This document shows, piece after piece, positions 42,602 to 53,403 of a stretch of DNA of 64,000 bases. The stretch is taken from contig CAZYGI010000017.1 of the NCBI GenBank assembly GCA_964647255.1, positions 1-64,000 of the forward strand, read 5' to 3'. Within the stretch, counting starts at the first letter, position 1; every line of letters starts with the position of its first letter. Source of the DNA: CAWJEL01 sp964647255 (GTDB lineage: Bacteria > Chloroflexota > Anaerolineae > CG2-30-64-16). The notes below the pieces were generated by a model. It saw nothing but the letters and a program-made list of their open reading frames with translations, was not told the origin of the DNA and ran no database searches. Made by a program: the position numbers and the translations under genes.

Positions 42602-43804
42602 TCAGCTCGCGGTTCTCGTCAAATCCCGCCCGAACAGGGCAAAGTAGAGGGTGCCCAACGCACCGAACGCCGCGGCGACCAGGAAATTTGTCTGCGGCGA
42701 GATGGTCCACAACCACGCGCCGCCGAACGCGGCCAGCGACACGATCACATCCCGGATCAGGTAGTACAGCCCGAACATGCCCGCCTTCTTGTCCTCCGGC
42801 GCCAGGTCCATGATCAGCGCCTTGCGGGTGGGCTCGCCAAACTCCTTCAGGCCGCGGACGATGAAGGCGACGACCAGCATGGCGAAGCTGTGGGAGATCA
42901 ACAGGACGAGCGGGAAGAGGGTGAAGTTGAAGAAGGTGATCACGATGAACGGCTTCTTGCCGCTGCGATCCGCCAGGTAGGCCACCGGGATGTAGACCAG
43001 CATGGCGACAACCATCTCGATAGTCGTCAGCAAGCCGAACTGCACCGCGGAGACCCCGACGTTCTTCATGCTGTAGACGACCGCAAAGGCGTACGGGATC
43101 TGCTCGCAGAAGCGCACAAGGATGTCGGAGACCAACAGGGTGCGCAGCGCTGGGGTCATGAAGCGCGCCAGCCGGAGCGGGTTGCCCTCAGCCTGGGCCT
43201 TGCGCGGCCCATCTTCGATCAAGCGCTGCTGGAGCAGCAGCGCGACGAACGCCAGCAGCAGCGCCAGGCTGAACGCCATGCGCACCCCGTCCCGTTCGCC
43301 GAACCGGCCGATCAGCAGCCCGCCGATGACCGGCCCCAGCGCCATCGGGATGCGCCGGATCAGCGAGTGGAGCGACACGCCCATCGTGCGTTTATCTTTG
43401 GGCAGGACGTTCGCCACCAGGCTCATGGTGGCGGGCAGCGACAGCGCATCCCAGGAGATGAAGAAGAATGCGCCGGCGATCACCGCCTGCCAGGCCGGAA
43501 AGACGATGACGATGATGTAGCCAACCATCGCCACCAGGTTGAAGACCGCCAGCGCCCGTTTGTACCCCAGTCGGTCGCTCAGATAGCCGCCGGGGAAGGA
43601 ATAGAGCGCGCTGAGGAGGTTATCCAGCCCGTTGAGCAGCCCGATGACGTAGGCCCCGCCCCCGAGCGCCAGGATATAGATCGGCAGGAAGCGCTCGCCC
43701 AGCTTTTCGCCCATGCCGACCAGGATCACCATGCCGAGCAGCGCGGCCATGCTGCGCCGCAAGCCGAGGAAGTTGATGATGCGACGACGAAGGGACATGT
43801 TCAT
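42602..43804 (-). CDS. Major facilitator superfamily transporter
   Basis: A 400-residue protein with about twelve hydrophobic helices. MFS motif A after TM2 reads GGYLSDRLGYKRAL and a second copy appears as YLADRSGKKPFIV. The start is ATG 43804; it lies 7 bp from the AllF-like gene, on the same strand. No substrate motif. Its neighbour encodes a ChrB-domain protein, and such proteins sometimes accompany MFS exporters, but its position in a purine cluster could instead mean a ureide or organic-acid transporter. Confidence 0.8.
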   Translation of the reverse strand: MNMSLRRRIINFLGLRRSMAALLGMVILVGMGEKLGERFLPIYILALGGGAYVIGLLNGLDNLLSALYSFPGGYLSDRLGYKRALAVFNLVAMVGYIIVIVFPAWQAVIAGAFFFISWDALSLPATMSLVANVLPKDKRTMGVSLHSLIRRIPMALGPVIGGLLIGRFGERDGVRMAFSLALLLAFVALLLQQRLIEDGPRKAQAEGNPLRLARFMTPALRTLLVSDILVRFCEQIPYAFAVVYSMKNVGVSAVQFGLLTTIEMVVAMLVYIPVAYLADRSGKKPFIVITFFNFTLFPLVLLISHSFAMLVVAFIVRGLKEFGEPTRKALIMDLAPEDKKAGMFGLYYLIRDVIVSLAAFGGAWLWTISPQTNFLVAAAFGALGTLYFALFGRDLTRTAS

Positions 43805-43813
43805 CCTTTGCGA

Positions 43814-44239
43814 TCAGCGCGTTTGCAGCCTGCACCAGGCGTACAGGGCGTCATACACTTCGAACTGCCGCCTCAGATTCTCATGATCGTCGGGGAAGCG
43901 CAGGCTGTAGCCGACCGCAATTGCTTCCAGCCCGGCCGCGACCGGATCCCCGTCCAACTGGTCGGTATCGGCGCAGTGCACGATCTCCGCCAGCTTGAGC
44001 AGTGCCTTGTCCTTGAGGCCGTACTTCTCAATGATGGCCTCAAAGGAGCATTTCCCGTCGCGATGGCCGAGCTCGACGCCGGGCGCATCGAAGGGAATCG
44101 CTCCGGCGCTTGTGACGACTTCAGCGATGCGGCTGCCCGGTGCGAAGATGAATTCCGCCTCCGAGTCAACGAACCGCCGGATCAGCCAGGGACAGGCGAC
44201 GCGATCCACGTGGACATGGGAACGTGTGACCCATTTCAT
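43814..44239 (-). CDS. ChrB-domain protein (chromate resistance family)
   Basis: A 141-residue single-domain protein. The opening KWVTRSHVHVDRVACPWLIRR, FVDSEAEFIFAP and LGHRDGKCSFEAIIEKYGL are the hallmarks of the ChrB C-terminal domain (chromate resistance, PF09828-type). Cys, His and Asp residues could form a metal site. It lacks the ChrB N-terminal part. No ChrA exporter is found here; the adjacent MFS may substitute. Cytoplasmic. Role in chromate resistance is by family only. Confidence 0.85.
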   Translation of the reverse strand: MKWVTRSHVHVDRVACPWLIRRFVDSEAEFIFAPGSRIAEVVTSAGAIPFDAPGVELGHRDGKCSFEAIIEKYGLKDKALLKLAEIVHCADTDQLDGDPVAAGLEAIAVGYSLRFPDDHENLRRQFEVYDALYAWCRLQTR

Positions 44240-44252
44240 GCTGCACCGCCTT

Positions 44253-45443
44253 TCAGATGGCGTTCGCGCACCTCAGACGTTCGATGCTTTCAGGATCATA
44301 GCCAAGCCCGGCCAACACGTCCTCGGTGTGCTGTCCCAGCGTGGGCGACGGCAGCCGGTAACTGACGGGCGTGTCGCTGAGGTGCACCGGGTTGCCCACC
44401 GAGCGCACCGGTCCGGCGGTCGGGTGGAGCTGCTCCACGATCATCTCCCGCGCGATGATCTGCGGATCGTTGAGCGCCTCGTCAGGCTCGTTGATCGGCC
44501 CGCACGGGATGTCGGCCGCGCGCAGCCGCGCCAGCCAGAAGTCGGCGTCCTGGGTCAAGAACACCAGCTCCAACTGCGGGATCAGGTCGCGGCGGTTGCG
44601 GATGCGATCCGGGTTGGTGGCAAAGCGCGGGTCGGCGCCGACCGTGTCGGCGATGCCGAGCGCCTCGCAGAAGCGCGCCCAAAGCCGCTCGGTGCCGACC
44701 GCGACCGTGAGATATTTGTCCCGCGCGCGGAACGGCTGATACGGCACGATCGTCGCGTGCGCGTTGCCGAGCTTCTTCGGCCGCTCGCCGGTGGCGAAAT
44801 AGGCGCCCGCCACGTGCGTCATCCAGGCGAGCTGGCTGTCGAGCAACGCCACGTCCAGCACCTGGCCCTGGCCCGTCCGCTCGCGCGCCATCAGCGCGGA
44901 GAGGATGCCGATCATGCAGTAGAGGCTGCACGTGGCATCGGCCAACGGGACGGGGAAGCGGATCGGCCCCATGTCGGGCTCGCCGGTCAGCGCCATCAGA
45001 CCGGCGCGCGCCTGGGCCACCACGTCGTAGCCGCCCTGGCCCGCCTCCGGCCCGGTCATGCCGAAGCCGCTGATCAGACAGTAGATCAGCCGCGGGTTGA
45101 TCGCACGCAGGGTCTCGGGGTCGGCGCGCAGCCGGCGCAGCGATTCGAGGCTCGGCTGGTTGACCATGAAGACGTCGGCCCCGGCAACCAGCCGGTGGAG
45201 GATCTCCTGGGCTTCCGGTGTTTTCAAGTTAAGTGTGATCCCGCGCTTGTTGCGGTTGACGCTCATGAAGTAGGCGCTTTCCGCTTTGACGTAGGGCGGC
45301 GCCCAGCCGCGGGTCATGTCGCCGGCGCCGGGGCGCTCGATCTTGATGACGTCGGCGCCCAGGTCGCCCAACATCATGGCGCAAAACGGCCCGGCCAGCG
45401 CCTCGGTCATTTCCAGGATGCGAATTCCGGTTAGTGCTTCCAT
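44253..45443 (-). CDS. CaiB/BaiF family (class III) CoA-transferase
   Basis: A 396-residue enzyme that moves CoA between carboxylic acids. The N-terminal ILEMTEALAGPF and LGDLGADVIKIERP and the catalytic Asp169 (PLADATCSLYCMIG), which is at exactly the residue number of formyl-CoA transferase, are intact; GQGQVLDVAL follows. Members act on oxalate, formate, carnitine or succinate esters. In this cluster an oxalate- or oxamate-linked acid is a plausible partner, but not proven. Cytoplasmic, in a tight minus-strand series with miaB upstream. Confidence 0.88.
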   Translation of the reverse strand: MEALTGIRILEMTEALAGPFCAMMLGDLGADVIKIERPGAGDMTRGWAPPYVKAESAYFMSVNRNKRGITLNLKTPEAQEILHRLVAGADVFMVNQPSLESLRRLRADPETLRAINPRLIYCLISGFGMTGPEAGQGGYDVVAQARAGLMALTGEPDMGPIRFPVPLADATCSLYCMIGILSALMARERTGQGQVLDVALLDSQLAWMTHVAGAYFATGERPKKLGNAHATIVPYQPFRARDKYLTVAVGTERLWARFCEALGIADTVGADPRFATNPDRIRNRRDLIPQLELVFLTQDADFWLARLRAADIPCGPINEPDEALNDPQIIAREMIVEQLHPTAGPVRSVGNPVHLSDTPVSYRLPSPTLGQHTEDVLAGLGYDPESIERLRCANAI

Positions 45444-45452
45444 GTCTGCGTC

Positions 45453-46958
45453 CTATTCTACTTCCCCGATCATGGACCATGGCCCGGCCCAGGTGATCCG
45501 CACGTTGGCCAGCCGGCCGCGCCAATCGGCCGCGGGGTCGGCGGCGGGGGGCGGGAAGAAGACGAGCTTATTGGCCCGCGAGCGGCCGCGCCACCTGCGC
45601 CGGTCGCGATGGAAGTCTTCGACCAGCACCTCGACCGTCTGGCCCAGCAAGCGGCGATTGATCTCGCCCACCACCTGCTCCTGGAGGCGGTCCAGCGCGT
45701 CCCAGCGGCGCTTCTTCTCCTCCGGCGGCACGTCGTCCGCCATCCGCCGCTCGCTGACGGTGCCGGGACGGGGCGAGTACATCGCCAGGTGGGCTTTGTC
45801 CAGCTTGAGCTCGGCCAGCAGGTCATAGGTGCGCTCGAACTGCGTCACCGTTTCGCCGGGGAAGCCGACGATGATGTCGGTATGCACCGCCGTTCCTGGA
45901 ATCGTCTCCCGCACGTGCGCGACGAGCCGGCGGTAGTCGTCGCGCGTGTAGCCGCGCTTCATCGCGGCGAGCACGTCGTCGTCGCCGGCTTGCACCGGGA
46001 TCTCGATCTGCTCGCACACCTTCGGCAGCTCGGCGACCGCCTGCAGGATGCGGTCGGTCATGTAGTTCGGATGGCTGGTCAGGAAGCGGATGCGCAGCAG
46101 CCCCTCGATCTCGTGAACGGCGTGCAGCAGATCGGCCAGGTCGGGCCGTTGGCCGGGGAAATCCTTGCCGTAGCGATCCACGATCTGCCCCAACAGCGTG
46201 ATCTCGCGCACGCCCTGGGCCACCAGCCCGCGCACCTCGGCGACGATCTCGTCCAGGGGTCGGCTGCGTTCGACCCCGCGGCGGTACGGGATGATGCAGA
46301 ACGTGCACGCATGCGAGCAACCGTAGACGATCGGCACGTTGGCCGCGACCGGCGCGGCGCCGCTGAGCGAGAGATGGCGGATGCTTTGGAGCGGGCGTGC
46401 AGGGGTGAAGGGGGGCGGGGGAGCAAGGGTGGCTTCCTCTGCTCCGCTGCTCTCCCGCTCCCCGGCTGTCTCCCATTCGTCCACCAACCCCATCGCTGCC
46501 GCTTCCGGGCTGCCGTAGTCCTGGAATGCGTGCCGCGCCGCGGTCAGCTCTTCGTCAAAGGCTCTGGCCTCGGTCTCGACCGCATCCTCGACCTCTGCCT
46601 GAGCCTTCCTGCCGACCAGAAATTCCACCAGCGGGCCGGGGTCCGACGGCGGCATGAAGACATCCACGAAGGGGTAGCGCCGGACGAGCGCCGGGTTCGG
46701 CTTGACGCCGACCATGCAGCCCATCAGCGCGATCATCCGGTCGGGATGCTCCGTCTTCAACGGCTTGAGTGATGAGAGATGGCCCGCGGCGCGATCTTCG
46801 GCGCTCTGGCGCACGACGCACGTGTTGAGCACGATCACGTCGGCGCTCGCCGCGTTTTCAGTGGGCGCGTAGCCCAGTGCGTCCAGCTCGGCCGCCACGC
46901 GGCCCGAATCGGCCTCGTTCATCTGACAGCCGATGGTCCAGATGTGATAGTGTTTCAT
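45453..46958 (-). CDS. miaB: tRNA-2-methylthio-N6-isopentenyladenosine synthase
   Basis: A 501-residue methylthiotransferase modifying A37 of tRNAs. The N-terminal domain binds a cluster through Cys11, Cys47 and Cys81; the radical SAM cluster uses Cys214, Cys218 and Cys221 (CSHACTFC). A TRAM-like end follows (about 430-501). The linker between the two domains (about 125-195) is unusually long; residues 163-188 are low complexity and repeat-encoded (APPPPFTPAR). Cluster cysteines are unaffected, so activity is expected. Confidence 0.9.
   Translation of the reverse strand: MKHYHIWTIGCQMNEADSGRVAAELDALGYAPTENAASADVIVLNTCVVRQSAEDRAAGHLSSLKPLKTEHPDRMIALMGCMVGVKPNPALVRRYPFVDVFMPPSDPGPLVEFLVGRKAQAEVEDAVETEARAFDEELTAARHAFQDYGSPEAAAMGLVDEWETAGERESSGAEEATLAPPPPFTPARPLQSIRHLSLSGAAPVAANVPIVYGCSHACTFCIIPYRRGVERSRPLDEIVAEVRGLVAQGVREITLLGQIVDRYGKDFPGQRPDLADLLHAVHEIEGLLRIRFLTSHPNYMTDRILQAVAELPKVCEQIEIPVQAGDDDVLAAMKRGYTRDDYRRLVAHVRETIPGTAVHTDIIVGFPGETVTQFERTYDLLAELKLDKAHLAMYSPRPGTVSERRMADDVPPEEKKRRWDALDRLQEQVVGEINRRLLGQTVEVLVEDFHRDRRRWRGRSRANKLVFFPPPAADPAADWRGRLANVRITWAGPWSMIGEVE
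46395..46470. repeat. G/C-rich low-complexity insertion in miaB
   Basis: Purine-rich then pyrimidine-rich runs (GGGGTGAAGGGGGGC, then CTGCTCTCCCGCTCC) within the linker region, in frame. Confidence 0.65.
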
Positions 46959-46962
46959 ACGC

Positions 46963-47322
46963 TCATTGCGGATTTTCGTCCGCCAGCTCCAGATGGAAGT
47001 GATGCAAGAAGCGATGGAACAGGGGCGCGAACAGCACGCCTGCGACGATCAAGAAAATCAGCCCTGCGTAGAGCGCGTAGAAGGAAGCAAAGATCTTGCC
47101 AGCCGTCGTCTGCGGCGCGTTGACTGGCCCCATCCCGCCGAGGAGCATCGCCGCGTTCAACAGGCCGTCAACCCAGCTCAACCCCTCGAAGACGCGATAT
47201 CCGACGACGCCGATGAGCAGCGACCCGAACACGATGCTCAGTGCAGCCATCACGTGCCGGAGAAAGCGCAGCAGGAACTTGCCTCTGGCAAGCAATGGCT
47301 CGTGACGATGCTCATACATGGT
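46963..47322 (-). CDS. Small two-helix membrane protein, possible ion-channel-like
   Basis: Start at ATG 47322, giving 119 residues. Two hydrophobic helices (about 20-42 and 78-104) flank a loop, SWVDGLLNAAMLLGGMGPV, of pore-loop-like size before the second helix. The basic N-terminus (EHRHEPLLARGKFLLRF) and His-rich C-terminus (HRFLHHFHLE) are both cytoplasmic if so. The layout recalls two-TM channels, but no canonical selectivity filter (GYG) is present. Lies directly upstream of miaB in the same strand. Function unknown. Confidence 0.6.
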   Translation of the reverse strand, partial: TMYEHRHEPLLARGKFLLRFLRHVMAALSIVFGSLLIGVVGYRVFEGLSWVDGLLNAAMLLGGMGPVNAPQTTAGKIFASFYALYAGLIFLIVAGVLFAPLFHRFLHHFHLELADENPQ

Positions 47323-47362
47323 CATTGCCCTTTCCGCCTTTGCTGTGGCCGCGCGCATGCTG

Positions 47363-48238
47363 CTATTTGACGGGCTGCCGCGCGCTCAGGAAGGCGTAGA
47401 TCGCCGAGATATCGGCTTCGCCCAGCCCATGCTGCACCGCCTGTGCGTAGAGCTCCTTGGCCGCGTTGCCGAGCGGCAGCGCCACGCCCTGTTCATACGC
47501 GGTGAGAGCGGCCAGGTGCACGTCCTTGCGCATCCACTGGAGCGGGAATTCCGGCTCGTAGTCGCCGGTTTCGATTTTGGTCCGTTTGGCGGTGACAAAA
47601 GGCGACAGCGCGCCGCGACCGCCCAGGACATCGAACAGCACACCTTTCGGGATGCCGAGCGACTCGCCCAGGACCAGCGCCTCGGCGGCCGCCGCGATGC
47701 TCTGCGCGACGATCAGGTTGTTGATGAGCTTAAGCGCCGAGCCCATGCCGTGCCCGCCGATGTGGAAGATGCGGCTGCCCATCGCTTCGAGCAGAGGCTG
47801 GCAGCGCGTCAGGTCTTCCGCCGCGCCGCCGACGAAAAACAGCAGGTCGCCGTTGCCGGCCGCGGCCTTTGACCCTCCGACGGGGGCGTCCAGGAAGTGC
47901 ACCTGCCGCTCGCCTGCGGCCGCGGCCATTTCCCGGGAAAAGGACGGATTGACCGTGCTGTGATCCATCCACACGGCGTCGGCGGCAAGATGCGTCAGGA
48001 AACCGTCCGGTCCCAGGGCCGCGGCGCGCACCGCTTCCGGGTGCGCCAGCATAGTCAGCAGCACGTCCGTCTGCTCGCCCACCGCGGCCGGGCTGGCAGC
48101 CCACGCCGCGCCGCCGGCCAACAGCGGCTCGGCGTGCTGTCGCGTCCGGGTGTGGACGACTAGCTCATCCCCGCGCTTCTGCAGGTTCGCCGCCATGCGG
48201 CTGCCCATGATCCCCAGTCCGATAAACCCGATCTTCAC
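47363..48238 (-). CDS. Beta-hydroxyacid dehydrogenase (3-hydroxyisobutyrate / tartronate semialdehyde type)
   Basis: Start is GTG 48238, preceded by AAGGAGG; the frame continues upstream into uvrA. The 291-residue protein has the Rossmann motif GFIGLGIMGSRMAANL, the substrate motif DAPVGGSKAAAGNG and the catalytic lysine region GMGSALKLINNLIVAQ. It oxidises a short hydroxyacid such as 3-hydroxyisobutyrate, or reduces tartronate semialdehyde, using NAD(P). Tartronate semialdehyde reduction would fit glyoxylate disposal after ureide breakdown, but this is only context. Lies 10 bp after uvrA. Confidence 0.88.
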   Translation of the reverse strand: MKIGFIGLGIMGSRMAANLQKRGDELVVHTRTRQHAEPLLAGGAAWAASPAAVGEQTDVLLTMLAHPEAVRAAALGPDGFLTHLAADAVWMDHSTVNPSFSREMAAAAGERQVHFLDAPVGGSKAAAGNGDLLFFVGGAAEDLTRCQPLLEAMGSRIFHIGGHGMGSALKLINNLIVAQSIAAAAEALVLGESLGIPKGVLFDVLGGRGALSPFVTAKRTKIETGDYEPEFPLQWMRKDVHLAALTAYEQGVALPLGNAAKELYAQAVQHGLGEADISAIYAFLSARQPVK

Positions 48239-48248
48239 GGAAACCTCC

Positions 48249-51305
<3,057 letters not shown>

Positions 51306-51334
51306 GAGCCAAAGTCCCTTGGGAGGAAGAAGTA

Positions 51335-51348
51335 CGAACAAATGTACT
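51335..51348. promoter_or_regulatory. SOS-box-like sequence upstream of uvrA
   Basis: CGAAC-AAAT-GTACT resembles the CGAACN4GTTCG LexA site of Gram-positive-type bacteria, with mismatches in the second half. It lies about 30 bp before the uvrA start. Only suggestive. Confidence 0.3.
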
Positions 51349-51512
51349 AGACGAGACTAGCATCGCTCGGTCTTCTGGACAAGAACGCGCCAGCGAAAGT
51401 AAACGCCTGCACCGGAGCGGCGAACGGCTATCTTACCACGGAGAAGGAAGCGTGGCTAATTCAATGCAAACGGCTTCGGGCCAAAGGGCGCGGCGGGGAT
51501 CCCAGGTGGCAG

Positions 51513-53261
51513 CTATTTCAGTCCTTCGATTTTTTCTTTCAGATCTCTCATGGCCGACCGCGCCCCGCCCAGCGCGCGCTCTGCCTCGCCGATCGTCGCC
51601 TGTTCCGTTTCGACAAAGCGCGTATACGGCCGGATCGCCTCGTGGATGCGTGACAGCGAGCGGCTGAGCTCGCTCTCAAACTGCGCCGTCATGGCGCGGC
51701 CCAGCCGGTCGCGCAGGTCGTTGATCTTGTTTTCCAGCTTGAGCTTGGCCTGGCGGCGCTTGTTAGGCAAGACGTACAGGCCGAGCGCGGCCAGGACGCT
51801 GGCTGCGAGCACGCCCGACACGTCAGCGACGGTGGAGGAGACCAGGGCGATCACCAGCGCACCCAGGCCCACCGCGCCGACCTCGGCGATGGCAGTCTGC
51901 GCCAGGGCCATCTGCACCGAGTCGGCGAGCTCGCGCGACTCGCTTTCCTTGTCGTAGCTCGCCACCACCTCGCGCGCCGAGCGCCCCACCGATTCCAGCA
52001 GCGCCGTCCGGTTGTACTCGAACTTGCCCTCGATCTTGCCGACGATGCGGCCTTCGTGGCGCACGATGCGGCGGTTGAGGTAATCGGTCACGGCCTGCCA
52101 CTGGCCGAAATCTTGCTGCACCAGCCAGTCAATCAGCTCGTGCGTGTGCGCGTCCACCTGGGCCGCGGTGTCCGCCACCACCTCCCGCTCGAACATCCCG
52201 CGCACGCGGTCGGCGTTCATCAGATCAAAGACGCGCTGGATGCGGATCGTTTCATCGAAGAAGCGGTCACCGCGTTCGGCCATGGCGTAGAGCACATTGT
52301 CCACGTGGGCCAGGTGGTACTTGAACTCGCGGCGCATGTCGGTCTCGTAGGCCGAAAGCTGCGCCTCGATGGTGCGCACGGTCGAGACATCTTCCAGCAG
52401 CAGGTTTTTGCGGCTCTCCGCGATCGTGAGATAGCGGTCCGTCAGCCGCTGCGCCACGCCCAGCGGGCTGGCAAGCTTAAGCCGGAGTCGTTCGCGCTCG
52501 TCCAGGGTGCGCAAGATATAGCTTTCCAGCGGCTCGAAGCGGCTGGCGGCCCACAGGCGGGTCCGTTCGTCGGCGTCCACGGTCTCCTTGGCGGTGCGCG
52601 CCTGCCGGGCGGAGATGGGGAACACGGTCGGCACGCGGTTGATCATCTCGCGCGCGTTGGCGGTGACGAATTGCGTCACGTGCTCGACGTCGGCCGGGGT
52701 CTCCAGGATGTCAATCTTGTTGATCACAAAGATGATCTTCTTGCCCCACTCACGGATGCGCTGAATGAAGAGCCGTTCGCTCTCGGAGAAGGGCCGGTCG
52801 GCGGAGGTCACGAAAAGCACCAGGTCGGCGCGCGGGACAAACTCCTCGGTGATCTGCTGGTGGCGCTGGATCACGGCGTTCGTGCCCGGCGTGTCCACGA
52901 TGTTGATATCGCGCAGCCATTCCACCGGGTAAGTGACCAGCATGATGTCCCGGTCGTCCGCTGCCTGGTGCGGCTCATCGCCGTACTTGATCAAGTGAAT
53001 CTGTGCAGTGGTCGGGGTGACGCCCTCGGTGAGGAGCCGCTGGCCCAGCAGCGCGTTGATGAACGCGGACTTGCCGGAGTTGAACTCACCGACGATTACC
53101 AGCAGGAAGAGCTCGTCCAGTTGGAGCAGGGCGCGGTCGAGCAGCGCCAGATCGTCGGCCGCGGCCTCAAGCCCGGCCAGCGGCAAGCGCAGGCTGACCA
53201 GCTGGCGCCGCTCGGTCTGAAGGAGGTCTTCTTGGTCGGGGGTTAAGAAACGTCGGAGCAT
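51513..53261 (-). CDS. Bacterial dynamin-like GTPase
   Basis: A 582-residue membrane-remodelling GTPase. The P-loop is GEFNSGKS (58-65), followed by T-rich switch (TPTTAQ), DTPG (123-126) and NKID (181-184). A helical stalk follows and, near residue 450-490, a hydrophobic hairpin (GLGALVIALVSS, SVLAALGLYVLP) that could insert into membrane, then a coiled-coil tail. This is the layout of bacterial dynamin-like proteins. It probably acts at the inner face of the membrane, in fission or repair. A second, partner dynamin gene is not adjacent. The 207-bp spacer upstream to uvrA holds no gene. Confidence 0.85.
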   Translation of the reverse strand: MLRRFLTPDQEDLLQTERRQLVSLRLPLAGLEAAADDLALLDRALLQLDELFLLVIVGEFNSGKSAFINALLGQRLLTEGVTPTTAQIHLIKYGDEPHQAADDRDIMLVTYPVEWLRDINIVDTPGTNAVIQRHQQITEEFVPRADLVLFVTSADRPFSESERLFIQRIREWGKKIIFVINKIDILETPADVEHVTQFVTANAREMINRVPTVFPISARQARTAKETVDADERTRLWAASRFEPLESYILRTLDERERLRLKLASPLGVAQRLTDRYLTIAESRKNLLLEDVSTVRTIEAQLSAYETDMRREFKYHLAHVDNVLYAMAERGDRFFDETIRIQRVFDLMNADRVRGMFEREVVADTAAQVDAHTHELIDWLVQQDFGQWQAVTDYLNRRIVRHEGRIVGKIEGKFEYNRTALLESVGRSAREVVASYDKESESRELADSVQMALAQTAIAEVGAVGLGALVIALVSSTVADVSGVLAASVLAALGLYVLPNKRRQAKLKLENKINDLRDRLGRAMTAQFESELSRSLSRIHEAIRPYTRFVETEQATIGEAERALGGARSAMRDLKEKIEGLK

Positions 53262-53288
53262 CGGTTACTCCACAGCGAGCTATAAACG

Positions 53289-53351
53289 AGATTCTTCGCT
53301 GGCGTCTCTCCGTAACGAGTGTTGAGTGGCCAACTCGCTCAGAATGACAGA
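53289..53351. repeat. Half copy of the dispersed palindromic element
   Basis: GAGATTCTTCGCTGG and the end CTCGCTCAGAATGACA match the inner and outer parts of the elements at 10187 and 40351, in opposite orientation. It lies in the spacer upstream of the dynamin gene. Confidence 0.7.
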
Positions 53352-53403
53352 CACCGGGTTTGCAAGTCCTATGGCACGGCTTTCAATTATACCATACCCG
53401 GCT

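Noticed and set aside
41113..44365. Two long plus-strand frames opposite AllF-like and MFS genes
   Set aside because: High GC leaves antisense frames open; the minus-strand genes have recognisable domains.
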